A DNA stretch of 64,000 bases from WGMI01 sp041739275 (GCA_041739275.1 JBGSOF010000007.1:1-64000), one strand, 5' to 3'. Shown: positions 51,882 to 61,306, numbered from the stretch's first letter. Program-made: numbers and translations. The notes: generated from the letters alone by a model not told the origin.

Positions 51882-53013
51882 GCAAAAAGCGATTCTCGCG
51901 CTCCTCTTGTGCCCCGGTCTGAGCTCCAAGAAAATTCGGGGATTGTTGACGCACTTCGGCTCGGCTCGCGAAACGCTTGCTCAGGGTTTGGAAATGTTCC
52001 CTGGAATGGATCAGTGGAACAAAAAAGCCGCGCTCACCGCACTCGAAGGCTGGAGACCGGCGCGCGACCGAGCAGAGAAGCAGTTTGAAATGCTCGAACG
52101 CTTCGGAGCTCGGATTCTTATTGCTGAAGACCCGGCCTATCCCGCGAAATTGAAGCAGTGCCCCGATGCTCCCATCCTGCTCTTTTCGATCGGCCCGGCC
52201 AATCTCAATCCCAAGCGTTCGGTCGCTATTGTGGGCAGCCGAGCGGCCAGCAAATATGGCTTAAAGGTGACCCGACAACTCGTACAAGAACTTTCGAGTA
52301 CGGGCGCGTTGATTGTGAGTGGACTGGCTCACGGCATCGACGGTCAAGCGCACAGAAGCGCCTGTGATTGTGGGCTCGAAACCGTAGGCGTGCTCGGAAC
52401 AGGTCTCGATTTGATTTATCCCCAATCTCACCGCAATCTAGCGGCTCGAATGGGTCGAGAAGGGGGATTGTTGAGTGAATATCCATTTGGGACCTCGGGA
52501 GACCCCGGGCACTTCCCCATGAGAAACCGAATTGTGGCGGGGCTCTGCGATCTCACCATTGTCGTAGAGGCCGGAGACCGGAGCGGCGCCTTGATTACCG
52601 CGCGCATGGCCAATGACTATGGGCGCGAAGTACTCGCTGTTCCGGGCAGTTGGGATCGACCCAATACCCGCGGCTGCAACGAACTCATTCGAAAAAACGC
52701 CGCGCTCATCTTGACCGAACCCTCCGAAATTCTAAAAGTGATGTCGTGGGGAGAAGAAGCGGCGGGAGAAGACAAGGCCTTGAATGGCACTCAGCAAATC
52801 TTCCATACAATCGACCTCGACAGCCTCGAGCCCGAAATTCGAGCCCTGGCTCAATCTCTTATTCAGGCGGGGGGTGCACTCGACGCAGATGCGTTGAGCG
52901 AGGCTATGGGAATTTCGGCTGCAGCGGCTTCGGCGCTCTTTTTTAAAGCCGAAATGAACGGTTGGACGCGCACGGAGCCCGGAAAGATTATTCGGTGGGT
53001 CGGCAGGTCTTAA
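51856..53013 (+). CDS. dprA: DNA-processing protein DprA
   Basis: 385 residues. A helical SAM-like N-terminal part, the Rossmann DNA_processg_A domain with IVGSRAASKYGL, SGLAHGIDGQAHRSA, SEYPFGTSGDPGHFP, and RSGALITARMANDYGREVLAVPG, and a winged-helix C-terminus (DADALSEAMGI). DprA loads RecA on incoming single strands during transformation. ATG 51856 gives the standard N-terminus (AIESEQKAILALLL); the gene starts within the last codons of the SDR gene. Confidence 0.95.
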   Translation: MQAAAIESEQKAILALLLCPGLSSKKIRGLLTHFGSARETLAQGLEMFPGMDQWNKKAALTALEGWRPARDRAEKQFEMLERFGARILIAEDPAYPAKLKQCPDAPILLFSIGPANLNPKRSVAIVGSRAASKYGLKVTRQLVQELSSTGALIVSGLAHGIDGQAHRSACDCGLETVGVLGTGLDLIYPQSHRNLAARMGREGGLLSEYPFGTSGDPGHFPMRNRIVAGLCDLTIVVEAGDRSGALITARMANDYGREVLAVPGSWDRPNTRGCNELIRKNAALILTEPSEILKVMSWGEEAAGEDKALNGTQQIFHTIDLDSLEPEIRALAQSLIQAGGALDADALSEAMGISAAAASALFFKAEMNGWTRTEPGKIIRWVGRS

Positions 53014-53056
53014 TAACTCGTGGCCCTTGAGTTCAAATCGACCTCTTCTTGCCCAT

Positions 53057-53064
53057 TATATTTG
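53057..53064 (+). promoter_or_regulatory. -7 box of the hybrid histidine kinase gene
   Basis: TATATTTG, an exact match, ends 10 bases before the ATG at 53075. Upstream -33 element not evident. Confidence 0.55.
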
Positions 53065-53074
53065 AGATCAAGGT

Positions 53075-55819
53075 ATGTCTGCACCAACAACGGGTACTCA
53101 GAGTTTTTCAAATAAAGGCCTTTACCGCACTCTGGTGCTGGTCTGCCTGTCGGTGGTTGCCCTCGTGGTGGTGAGCACCTATATGGTTTTTATGCGCGAA
53201 AGCGCCGAGAAAAAGCTCCGGTTTACGGCTGAAAGTCGCTGGAGCCTTGAAATCGTAAAGGGGTTTTTGAACAGTGAGATGCGCTCGATCGAGCAGGACA
53301 TCGACTTTTTGATACGCAGTCCCGCCTTCGCCGAATATCTGAGGGGAAGCACACCTGAACAAGCGCAAGAAGTAGAGCGCACCGTCGCACAATTCGGGGC
53401 GATTCGGGGCAAGTACAGCAAGATTCGAATCATCGACGAAAACGGACGCGAACGGCTCAAGGTCGATTATCGTCCGGGCGGATTCGACGTGAACCAGAAC
53501 TTGCAAGACAAAACGGAGCGCTATTACTTCCGCGCGGCCAAACCGCTCGGACCCGGGGGGGTTTACATTTCTCGATTCGACTTGAACATGGAAGATGGAA
53601 AGGTTTCTCAACCTCCGCTTCCCGTGATTCGATTTTTGAGCCCGATCTACGGCTCAGACGGTATCAAGCTCGGCTATGTCGTACTGACGTACAACGGACA
53701 TTTGATCTTGGATCGAATTGCCTTGGTCGAAAAAAATTCGAATCTGCAGATATTCCTTTCCGATGCTCAGGGAAACTGGCTCAAAGGACCCTTTCCCGAA
53801 AACGACTTTGCCTTTACCGAACAACCCGACGTCGAAGGGCAGCTCCGAACTGAATTTCCGCCGTTGGCTCCGCTCTTGGAATCGAGCGACCGCGGAAGCG
53901 TGGAAACCGAAGATGGCATACTCTCTTTTGAGACCCTCAACGCGTCGGATATGATGTCGAATGCCGCCGTTCAGGTAGTCCAAGCATCGGGCTGGACGGT
54001 GGTCGCACAACTCGATCAAGACCGATTAAACGCCAGTTTGAGCTCCATTCGACGCGACCTGTCGCTCTCTGCGCTCGTGCTCTTGGCCATGATCATCCCC
54101 ACCATCTTTTTGCTCTTTGGCAATTTGATTCGGAAAAACGACCAGTTGAACGCTTTTATGTTCGAGCTCGAGTATTCGAATGCCGAATTGAAAAACAGCC
54201 AAACGCGCTTACAACACAATCTGGCCGATCTCGAAGAACTGACCCAAGAAAAGGAGGAGTTTATCGAAGAACTCGAGCGCAAAGAGAAAGAGCTTTTGTC
54301 GGCCAAAGAGAATGCCGAACAAGGGGCTCGAGCCAAAAGCGACTTTTTGGCCACCATGAGTCACGAGATTCGCACCCCTTTGAACGCTGTGCTCGGCATG
54401 GCCGATTTGCTCGACCGCACAGCCCTTCAAGCCGAACAGCGCGAATTGCTCCGAACGATTCGCTCGAGTGGAGATTCGCTTTTGGCCGTGATCGACGACA
54501 TCCTCGATTTTTCGAAAATTCAGTCGGGACGCATGGAATTCGAGCACAAGCCGTTTATGCTCGAAGACACCCTGTACGAAGCGCTCGATCAGGTGTATCA
54601 ACGCGCCCGTCAAAAGGGGCTTTCGGTGATGTACCGCGTCGAGGGCGACTTGGCGCTGAATGTGTTCGGCGACCCCACGCGACTGAGGCAAATTCTCTTG
54701 AACTTGGTGAGCAATGCGGTCAAGTTTACCGATTCGGGGCGCATTATGCTCAGTGTTCAAGCCAACAGAAGCAAAACCGAACTCCCGGGCAACTACTTGT
54801 TCTCGGTCGAAGACACGGGCATCGGAATCCCGATGGAGAAAGCTCCCTTCTTGTTTCAGGCGTTTAGCCAAATCGACTCTTCGGTAAATCGCAAGCACGG
54901 GGGCTCCGGTCTCGGACTGGCTATTTCGCGCCGACTGGTTCAGCAAATGGGGGGCGAAATGCACTTTCAGAGCGAGCCCGGTGCCGGCTCTATCTTTTAT
55001 TTCAGCCTGAGCCTCAGCAGACAAATCGGGGTCGAGGCCGATGCTCGATTGGAGATCCTGAGATCGAGAAGCTTGAGAATCAGCGTATCAAATCAAAAAC
55101 AAAAAGAAATTCTCGAAGACGCAGCTCGTTTGCGCGGTTTTCGTTTGGTGGATGCCCGTCAAGAGGATGTGCGCGTAGACTTCGAACTCTTCGAGCCCAC
55201 GGCCTTAGACGCTGCAGTGCACACGAATGCGAGATTTGCCATCGCGCTGCTCCACCCCTCGGTTCCGCTTGAGCAAGCTTTTTCAGATCAATTCTTAAGG
55301 TTCCCCATGCCCGTGCACATCGGCAGGCTTTGGTTCTTCCTCGCTTCTCAACTCGACGAGCGCCTAAAAGCGGCCGAGCCCGAAGAACAGGGTGCCGAAG
55401 TGGATGCCGCGGCCATCGACCGCAGCGAGATTAAGATTCTCTTGGTTGAAGATAACCCGATTAACCTCCGGCTTGCTCAGTTGATCCTCGAAAAACTCGG
55501 CTTCCAACCCGACCAAGCACTCAATGGATTCGAAGCGGTCGAGGCGGTTCGCAATCGCCCGTACGACATCTTGCTGATGGATATTCAAATGCCGGGCATG
55601 GATGGCATTCAGGCCACGAAGGCCATTCGCAGAGAATTTGGAGAGCAACATGTCATCATTGCCATGACGGCAAATGCCATGGAAGGCGACCGGGAGCGCT
55701 ATATGAGCGAGGGCATGGACGATTATATTTCGAAGCCGTTTTCGTACGCTCGGCTCCAAGAACGCCTCGACCATTGGATTTCTGCGCTGGCTCCACGTTT
55801 GAAGAGCTCTGGACGCTAA
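53075..55819 (+). CDS. Hybrid sensor histidine kinase with degenerate and true receiver domains
   Basis: 914 residues. Membrane helix 1 (about 17-38), a ~285-residue periplasmic sensor with Cache-like pattern (VRIIDENGRERL-like IRIIDENGRERLKVDY; PVIRFLSPIYGSDGIKLGYVV), helix 2 (about 327-347), coiled coil (about 360-415), HisKA with His430 in MSHEIRTPLN, and HATPase (LNLVSNAVKFTD, DTGIGIP, GGSGLGLAIS). Residues about 656-770 look like a receiver without a phospho-Asp. The final receiver has Asp836 in DILLMDIQMPG and a Lys in YISKPF. Stands alone with its own promoter; a separate output partner is not adjacent. Confidence 0.92.
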   Translation: MSAPTTGTQSFSNKGLYRTLVLVCLSVVALVVVSTYMVFMRESAEKKLRFTAESRWSLEIVKGFLNSEMRSIEQDIDFLIRSPAFAEYLRGSTPEQAQEVERTVAQFGAIRGKYSKIRIIDENGRERLKVDYRPGGFDVNQNLQDKTERYYFRAAKPLGPGGVYISRFDLNMEDGKVSQPPLPVIRFLSPIYGSDGIKLGYVVLTYNGHLILDRIALVEKNSNLQIFLSDAQGNWLKGPFPENDFAFTEQPDVEGQLRTEFPPLAPLLESSDRGSVETEDGILSFETLNASDMMSNAAVQVVQASGWTVVAQLDQDRLNASLSSIRRDLSLSALVLLAMIIPTIFLLFGNLIRKNDQLNAFMFELEYSNAELKNSQTRLQHNLADLEELTQEKEEFIEELERKEKELLSAKENAEQGARAKSDFLATMSHEIRTPLNAVLGMADLLDRTALQAEQRELLRTIRSSGDSLLAVIDDILDFSKIQSGRMEFEHKPFMLEDTLYEALDQVYQRARQKGLSVMYRVEGDLALNVFGDPTRLRQILLNLVSNAVKFTDSGRIMLSVQANRSKTELPGNYLFSVEDTGIGIPMEKAPFLFQAFSQIDSSVNRKHGGSGLGLAISRRLVQQMGGEMHFQSEPGAGSIFYFSLSLSRQIGVEADARLEILRSRSLRISVSNQKQKEILEDAARLRGFRLVDARQEDVRVDFELFEPTALDAAVHTNARFAIALLHPSVPLEQAFSDQFLRFPMPVHIGRLWFFLASQLDERLKAAEPEEQGAEVDAAAIDRSEIKILLVEDNPINLRLAQLILEKLGFQPDQALNGFEAVEAVRNRPYDILLMDIQMPGMDGIQATKAIRREFGEQHVIIAMTANAMEGDRERYMSEGMDDYISKPFSYARLQERLDHWISALAPRLKSSGR

Positions 55820-55823
55820 TGTC

Positions 55824-57107
55824 TCAGACGATTTTGACGAGGATGTAGTTCTTCTTTCCCTTTTGGAAAAGCAGCAATCCGCCTGAGAGAAGGTCGTCTG
55901 CCGAAATCTGTCGCTCGGGGCCGATTTTTTCCTTGTTCAAGCTCACTCCATTTGCCAAAAGCATTTTGCGGGCTTCGCCTTTGCTCGAAAAGACCGTTGT
56001 ATGTTCGGCGAGCAAAACCACGGCATCGGGTGCGTTCGAGAGAAGATCTTTGCTGAGTTCGTGAACTTCAACTCCTTGCAGCGCATCCATCAACAGCTGC
56101 GAATCGAGTTGAAACAGCTCTTCGCGGCTGCCTTTTCCAAAGAGCAATTCTGAAGCTTTTTGAGCCCGAAGGCGCGCCTCGCTTGAGTGTACGCGATCGG
56201 TGACCTCTTCGGCGAGCTTGGTCTGCAGCAGACGGGCGTGGGGTTCTTTGAGGTGTTCGGCTTCGAGGGCTTCGATCTCTTCTCGCGACTTCAAACTAAA
56301 AATGCGCAGATAGCCGGGGGCATCGGCGTCGGCGGCATTGAGCCAGAACTGGTAAAAGTGGTAGGCGCTGGTCTTGGCGGGGTCGAGCCAGATGTTTCCG
56401 CTTTCGCTCTTGCCGAACTTGCTGCCGTCGGCTTTTTTGATGAGGGGGGTGGTGAGCGCATAGGCTTCGCCCCCGGACATGCGGCGGATGAGCTCGGTTC
56501 CGGTGGTGATGTTGCCCCACTGATCGCTCCCGCCCATTTGGAGCACCATTCCGTGCTCTTTCCAAAGGTGGTAGAAGTCGTAGCCTTGGATGAGTTGATA
56601 GCTGAATTCGGTGAACGACATGCCGGTTTCGAGCCGGCGTTTGACCGAGTCTTTGGCCATCATATAGTTGACGGGCAGGTGTTTACCCACGTCGCGGATA
56701 AAGCCGAGAAAGCTGAATTCTTTGAACCAGTCGTAGTTGTTGACCAACACAGCGGGGTTCTCGAGGGTGGTGAAGTCCAAAAAGCGCTCGAGTTGGGCCT
56801 TTTGGCGCTCTTGGTTGTGCCGGAGTTGGTCGAGGTCGAGCAAATTGCGCTCTTCGCTCTTGCCGCTGGGGTCTCCGACCATGCCGGTGGCCCCGCCGAT
56901 CAGGGCATAGGGCTGGTGACCGCTGCGTTGAAAGTGGAGCAGGGTCATGACCTGCACGAGGTTTCCGACCCCGAGCGAATCGGCGGTGGGGTCAAATCCA
57001 ATATAGCCTTTGCACGGTCCTTGGAGGAGTTTTTCCTCGGTTCCGGGCATCAGGTCGTGGAGCATTCCCCTCCAGCGGAGTTCTTCGACAAAGTGATAGC
57101 GATGCAT
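55824..57107 (-). CDS. tyrS: Tyrosyl-tRNA synthetase
   Basis: 427 residues, usual length. The HIGH-equivalent region (GFDPTADSLGVGNLVQV) precedes GGATGMVGDPSGKSEER, the tyrosine-binding YDF-x-H stretch in QGYDFYHLW, GGSDQWGNI, and the class I KFGKS signature near 231. A C-terminal S4 domain covers about 355-427. The ATG lies 5 bases after TATCTTCG (57113-57120, minus), a near-consensus -7 box. Ends tail to tail with the histidine kinase, 4 bases apart. Confidence 0.96.
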   Translation of the reverse strand: MHRYHFVEELRWRGMLHDLMPGTEEKLLQGPCKGYIGFDPTADSLGVGNLVQVMTLLHFQRSGHQPYALIGGATGMVGDPSGKSEERNLLDLDQLRHNQERQKAQLERFLDFTTLENPAVLVNNYDWFKEFSFLGFIRDVGKHLPVNYMMAKDSVKRRLETGMSFTEFSYQLIQGYDFYHLWKEHGMVLQMGGSDQWGNITTGTELIRRMSGGEAYALTTPLIKKADGSKFGKSESGNIWLDPAKTSAYHFYQFWLNAADADAPGYLRIFSLKSREEIEALEAEHLKEPHARLLQTKLAEEVTDRVHSSEARLRAQKASELLFGKGSREELFQLDSQLLMDALQGVEVHELSKDLLSNAPDAVVLLAEHTTVFSSKGEARKMLLANGVSLNKEKIGPERQISADDLLSGGLLLFQKGKKNYILVKIV

Positions 57108-57112
57108 GGGTG

Positions 57113-57120
57113 CGAAGATA
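57113..57120 (-). promoter_or_regulatory. Probable -7 box of tyrS (leaderless candidate)
   Basis: On the minus strand TATCTTCG, one base from TAnnTTTG, ends 5 bases before the tyrS ATG. Confidence 0.45.
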
Positions 57121-57179
57121 CCGAGGTCGACGAGGCGTTCAAAAATCCGCGTGGAATCTCATTGGACTGTGGAGATGGT

Positions 57180-57187
57180 TATATTTG
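57180..57187 (+). promoter_or_regulatory. -7 box of the secreted-protein/barrel unit
   Basis: TATATTTG is an exact -7 match 84 bases before the ATG at 57272. The leader includes the run of nine G at 57238-57246. Confidence 0.5.
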
Positions 57188-57237
57188 GTATGTTATCGTT
57201 TTGTGAATTAACAAATACCATTTTGCACAACTCGGGT

Positions 57238-57246
57238 GGGGGGGGG
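57238..57246 (+). repeat. Homopolymeric run of nine G in the leader
   Basis: Nine consecutive G (preceded by GGGT) lie between the promoter and the ATG, 25 bases from the start. Such tracts vary in length by slippage and can modulate promoters or leaders. Length is as given in this sequence and could also carry a sequencing error. Confidence 0.6.
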
Positions 57247-57271
57247 TAACTTCAGATCAAATACTTTAAAA

Positions 57272-59281
57272 ATGAAAACCCCATTTCTCTTCGCTGCAAT
57301 ATTGTCTCTCTTGTCTCTTTGCTGCCTATCGATCTCCGCCCAAGAGCGTGATACCCGCGTCGAATATGTTCAAAGTGGGCCCAAAATCGAAGTCTCACCT
57401 GAATTGTTTGAGTTGATTTCTGAATGGGCCTTGAACGAGGATTTAGGGGATAATCTCATAGACTTCTTATTGGCAAAGCATCAAAGTCCGTTAGAGGTGG
57501 CACTTTTTGTTGAAGCCTACAGTGGTCAGACGCTAGAGCAAATCCAAGCGCAACAACGGTTCAAGACCTCCAATCAAAGCACCAATTGCATTTGCAATAC
57601 TGTTGTCCCAGCTATGAGTGAAGTGAGTAGAAGTACTCACGATACGTATCTCCACAGATTACTTGATGAAGATGATCACTTTTTAGGTAATGAGCGCGTC
57701 TACGGCACTTTACTTGTTGACCAACCGGCAGTCAGAATGAGAGTGGAAACCGGAGGCGACGACGGGGCACATGATGGCGGAACTGAAGTTCCAGCAGCCT
57801 ACGTCCGCTATGACTTTCTCAATCTATGCACCGAAAACTTCGAGCGGAACTTAGAGTGCTTGTGCGATAAGCCCTTGATCATCGAGGGCACCTATTATGG
57901 TCGTTGGGACTATTCGGGTTCTTCTTCGTGCTGGCTCTGTGGCTACGGCCATTGGTCGCGACTCAATTATGGTTTTGGCGCTTACAGCTACGACCACGTA
58001 CCGGCTGGCAACATCATTAGTGGACTTCAAATCAGTGCTTTGGTGGATCGTCAAATCGATTGGAGTCAAAGCACTACTCCCGGATGGGCCAATTTGGTGA
58101 AAGCCATACCGTCATTGGCTCAGTTGATTTTTTCGACCACCACCGGACCGACCAATGATTCAGTGAATGTGACCACCAGCCCGAGTACGAGTACCACCTT
58201 TAGTTCGGCCAATTCCTTAGCCACGGCTTTGTCGAACTTAGGTGTGCAAACCTCTTCGTCCAATCCCAGTCATCAAGGTTTGGAGTCTTATCCTTTCACC
58301 GGCAATTTAATGTTGTTGGCGAACATCCGAAAAACCATTTATTATGCATCGAGCACCGGCCTGGCCGGGGGTGGGTATGGGGCATTGTGGAATACCGATC
58401 TGTGGTTTCACAGCTCCTTCCACGTCAATCACATCGTGCCTTATCATGACAATGGATATTTAAACACGGGTGCAGTGAGCAATCCCAACGGTTGTTGCAA
58501 CGAACAATGGGGTAGTTGGACATACACCGAAAATTTTGCTGAAATACCCTCGTTTCATGAAAACTCATGGGCCTTCTTGAACGTACATGGGCAATCTCAA
58601 TGGGATTACTTTAGCACAGAACCCAGCGAACCCAATCCCGGATATATTTCTCAGGGCGAAATTGTCGAGCTTCAAGCTCCCCACGGCACTGTGTATTCAG
58701 ATTATTACTGCACCTGTAACGGCCTTGAGGATCCCAACGGAGGCTTGTTTCAGCCCTTTATTCAATCTGCCCAGAGTTTTTATTGCGGAGAAGACTTTCC
58801 AATGGAAGATTTGAATTTTCCTAGCCTTCCCGGTTCAATTTCCGTCGAGTGGTTCCATGATTATGTGCCGATCGCTTTAGGAGTAAGTGGCATCAGTGTA
58901 AGCGCACCGGGAGCTTATCTGGTCAAGTACTCCGACCCGAATGATCCATTCTGTTCAACTCAAGATATCTTCTTTGTCAGCGACTGTCCGGAAGGTAAAT
59001 TCTTCTCCGATGATCATATTTCAATCAGCGATGTTCATTCATTTAATGAACTCCGTTCTTTAATGTTCCGTGAAGAAAATATGAGTAATTATCAATTGAC
59101 TGTGACTTCTATAAATGGTGCAAAACTGTTTATAACTGAACCAACTGATAATCCTAAACAAGTCTTGACTTCAATTGAAGAATTACTCTCAAGTATTCCT
59201 CCACAATGGACACTCATTACCATAAGGAAAATCTCAACTTCAGAGATCAAAGTGTTCAAAGTGTTGTCAAATATGCAGTAA
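57272..59281 (+). CDS. Cysteine-rich secreted protein, family not recognised
   Basis: 669 residues. A clear signal peptide (MKTPFLFAAILSLLSLCCLS, cleavage near AQ) fixes the start at ATG 57272; the reading frame also continues up through the G-run to 57236. About fourteen Cys occur in the mature chain, many in close pairs (CIC, CLC, CWLC, CC, CTC), so disulfides are likely. A Ser/Thr-rich tract lies near 295-325. Around 500-580 is an Ig-like unit with APGAYLVKYSDP, common in Bacteroidota adhesins. The last ~65 residues (YQLTVTSINGAKLFIT onward) faintly recall T9SS sorting domains. No catalytic motif found. Overlaps the next gene by one base (TAATG). Confidence 0.6.
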   Translation: MKTPFLFAAILSLLSLCCLSISAQERDTRVEYVQSGPKIEVSPELFELISEWALNEDLGDNLIDFLLAKHQSPLEVALFVEAYSGQTLEQIQAQQRFKTSNQSTNCICNTVVPAMSEVSRSTHDTYLHRLLDEDDHFLGNERVYGTLLVDQPAVRMRVETGGDDGAHDGGTEVPAAYVRYDFLNLCTENFERNLECLCDKPLIIEGTYYGRWDYSGSSSCWLCGYGHWSRLNYGFGAYSYDHVPAGNIISGLQISALVDRQIDWSQSTTPGWANLVKAIPSLAQLIFSTTTGPTNDSVNVTTSPSTSTTFSSANSLATALSNLGVQTSSSNPSHQGLESYPFTGNLMLLANIRKTIYYASSTGLAGGGYGALWNTDLWFHSSFHVNHIVPYHDNGYLNTGAVSNPNGCCNEQWGSWTYTENFAEIPSFHENSWAFLNVHGQSQWDYFSTEPSEPNPGYISQGEIVELQAPHGTVYSDYYCTCNGLEDPNGGLFQPFIQSAQSFYCGEDFPMEDLNFPSLPGSISVEWFHDYVPIALGVSGISVSAPGAYLVKYSDPNDPFCSTQDIFFVSDCPEGKFFSDDHISISDVHSFNELRSLMFREENMSNYQLTVTSINGAKLFITEPTDNPKQVLTSIEELLSSIPPQWTLITIRKISTSEIKVFKVLSNMQ

Positions 59282-60207
59282 TGAAAAAGAACCCTATTCT
59301 AGATTATTGGGGCTACATATGTTGTTCTATTCTCCTCTTTCAACCCTTGTTTGCCCAAGACGTACACTGGGAAATGGGCGTTGATACGTGGTTGAACAAC
59401 AGCAACACCCGCAATAGAAATCAATTCACCGATCCAAACAACATTCTCGACTACGCCTATATTATACAATATGCGGAAGTGCCTTGGCAGTATACAAATA
59501 GAGGGGACAATGTTCTTCTCGGGGGAATCGGTCTGAGAAACCACTGGCGTTTTTGGAACGGACTTGTGCTCGGTGTCAATTTGAACTATGAGGAGGGGAT
59601 TTATCCCAACTATGGTCGATATCAAGGTGGGACAGGCTACAGTTGGTCGTTGCATTGGACCCAATCGGAGGCCTTGATGAGTGTTGGATGGGATATCAAA
59701 CGCAATGTGGGCTATTCTGCGTGGAGCGATCCTCATCGACGGATTAACCAGCAAAAAACATCACTGATTGTCGAGTTCGCTGCGGGCCCTGCCTACACGA
59801 CCTATCTCAATTCAAGAAAAGTTTTTGAACAAGGGTCAGGGGTCGCCTACCCCGATACATTGTTTATACAGAGTGAAGCCCAAGAAGATTTTCTTCGGAC
59901 TTCTTGGGGGCTTACTTGGGTCACTGGACTCCGCTATATCAAAAACTACAAAAATGGCTTTGGTTGGGGCCTCAATTTTCACTACGGCCAGCTCATCATG
60001 CAAACCGACCGCATGGAACGCACCGTCTATGAGGCCGATGGAGTGGATCTCTTGCCCTTGCTGACCACCCGCGATCGGGAATATGTCTTCGACGGCTTGG
60101 CCCAAGACGATCCTTCCAATCCCAACAAAGCCCGATCGCTCGAACCCGAGCGCTTTATGCTGCATTCCATCATCATTGGGTGTAGTGTAAAGTGGCAGTT
60201 GAATTGA
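59281..60207 (+). CDS. Outer-membrane beta-barrel-like protein, family not recognised
   Basis: 308 residues. Signal peptide (ICCSILLFQPLFAQ) then about ten alternating aromatic strand-like segments, for example LRNHWRFWNGLVLGVNLNYEEG and GFGWGLNFHYGQ, and an end in SIIIGCSVKWQLN typical of barrels. ATG 59281 overlaps the stop of the cysteine-rich gene (TAATG), so the two are translated together. It may secrete, anchor or display the partner. AT-rich codon use is shared by both genes and differs from neighbours. Confidence 0.58.
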   Translation: MKKNPILDYWGYICCSILLFQPLFAQDVHWEMGVDTWLNNSNTRNRNQFTDPNNILDYAYIIQYAEVPWQYTNRGDNVLLGGIGLRNHWRFWNGLVLGVNLNYEEGIYPNYGRYQGGTGYSWSLHWTQSEALMSVGWDIKRNVGYSAWSDPHRRINQQKTSLIVEFAAGPAYTTYLNSRKVFEQGSGVAYPDTLFIQSEAQEDFLRTSWGLTWVTGLRYIKNYKNGFGWGLNFHYGQLIMQTDRMERTVYEADGVDLLPLLTTRDREYVFDGLAQDDPSNPNKARSLEPERFMLHSIIIGCSVKWQLN

Positions 60208-60246
60208 GACCATTTTCGAGAAATTTCTTGCGCCTCGAGTCAAGGT

Positions 60247-60254
60247 TATCTTTG
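60247..60254 (+). promoter_or_regulatory. -7 box of the epimerase-like gene (leaderless candidate)
   Basis: TATCTTTG matches exactly and ends 4 bases before the ATG at 60259; CTTG at 60227-60230 may serve as the upstream element. Confidence 0.6.
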
Positions 60255-60258
60255 GACG

Positions 60259-61263
60259 ATGATCGCAGTATCCGGTGCCAGTGGATTGGTGGGCAGCCAT
60301 GTGGTGCTGGAGCTTTTGGCGAGCGGCCACCACGTGAGAGCTCAGTTTCGAAGCCGGGCGCATCTCGATGAGGTTCGCCAAGTGTTTGGCTACTACAACC
60401 GCGAAGCCGACTTCGATCGCGTGGAGTGGTTTGAAGTCGATCTCCTCGACCGAGATCGAGTGGCTGAACTTGTCGAGGAGACAGATGCCCTCATTCACTG
60501 CGCGGCCCTGGTAAGTTTTCATGCGAAAGACCGCGATCGGCTGCTCGACGAAAACCCGAGACAAACGCGCAACGTAGTCAATGCGGCCTTGGACGTACCC
60601 GGATATCGATTGGTTGCGTTTAGCTCGGTGGCAGCCCTCGGACGAGATCCGCACGCAATAGGGCCGATAGACGAGCGGAGCGAATGGAAGGACGGTCCGG
60701 CGAATTCGACCTACGCACTTTCTAAGTTTTTGGCCGAAAATGAAGTCTGGAGGGGGATCGAAGAGGGTCTGAACGCCTCGATTCTGAACCCGGGCATCGT
60801 CGTGGGTCCCGGATTTTGGAATCGCGGGGGGAGTTCGGCACTCTTCGGCTTGGCTTTTCGCCGCTTTCCATTTTACAGCCCCGGGGCTACGGGCTTTGTG
60901 GATGTCAAAGACCTTGCACGGGCAGCTCTTTTAATGCTCGAGCGGGAGGTTGTGGGCAAGCGCTATGTATTGGTCGGAGCGAACTGGCCCTACAAGCGAT
61001 TTATGGAAGAAATGTCTGCGGCCCTTTCGGTTCCTCCACCTCGCAGGGCGGCCCGGGCATATCAAGTACATGCCGTCCGCTTGTTTCAGGCGCTTCGCGA
61101 ACGGCTTGGAGGCCCCAGGGCTTCAATTACGCGAGAGACCGCGGCCAGCGCTTTCCGCACTTCGGTCTATTCCTCTGCCCTGATTGAGTCTGAACTCGAT
61201 TTTCGCTTCCGGCCCCTCGAAGCGTGCATTGAAGAGTATGCGGGGTATTTTCTAAAAAAGTAA
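60259..61263 (+). CDS. NAD(P)-dependent epimerase/dehydratase-family protein
   Basis: 334 residues, extended SDR of the dihydroflavonol-4-reductase-like type. Features are SGASGLVGSHVVLEL at the N-terminus, HCAALVSF near 90, SSVAALG with the catalytic Ser, and YALSKFLAEN providing Tyr and Lys. Substrate loop contains NPGIVVGPGFW. Substrate unknown. Preceded by a perfect -7 box four bases from the ATG, so probably transcribed without a leader. Confidence 0.86.
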   Translation: MIAVSGASGLVGSHVVLELLASGHHVRAQFRSRAHLDEVRQVFGYYNREADFDRVEWFEVDLLDRDRVAELVEETDALIHCAALVSFHAKDRDRLLDENPRQTRNVVNAALDVPGYRLVAFSSVAALGRDPHAIGPIDERSEWKDGPANSTYALSKFLAENEVWRGIEEGLNASILNPGIVVGPGFWNRGGSSALFGLAFRRFPFYSPGATGFVDVKDLARAALLMLEREVVGKRYVLVGANWPYKRFMEEMSAALSVPPPRRAARAYQVHAVRLFQALRERLGGPRASITRETAASAFRTSVYSSALIESELDFRFRPLEACIEEYAGYFLKK

Positions 61264-61306
61264 GACTCGTTTTTGAAGGAGAGAAACATAAGACTTATTC
61301 CATTCA

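Noticed and set aside
56187..57206. 339-residue open frame on the plus strand opposite tyrS
   Set aside because: It is the antisense shadow of a complete tyrosyl-tRNA synthetase and shows low-complexity Gly/Ala/Val content without any family match.
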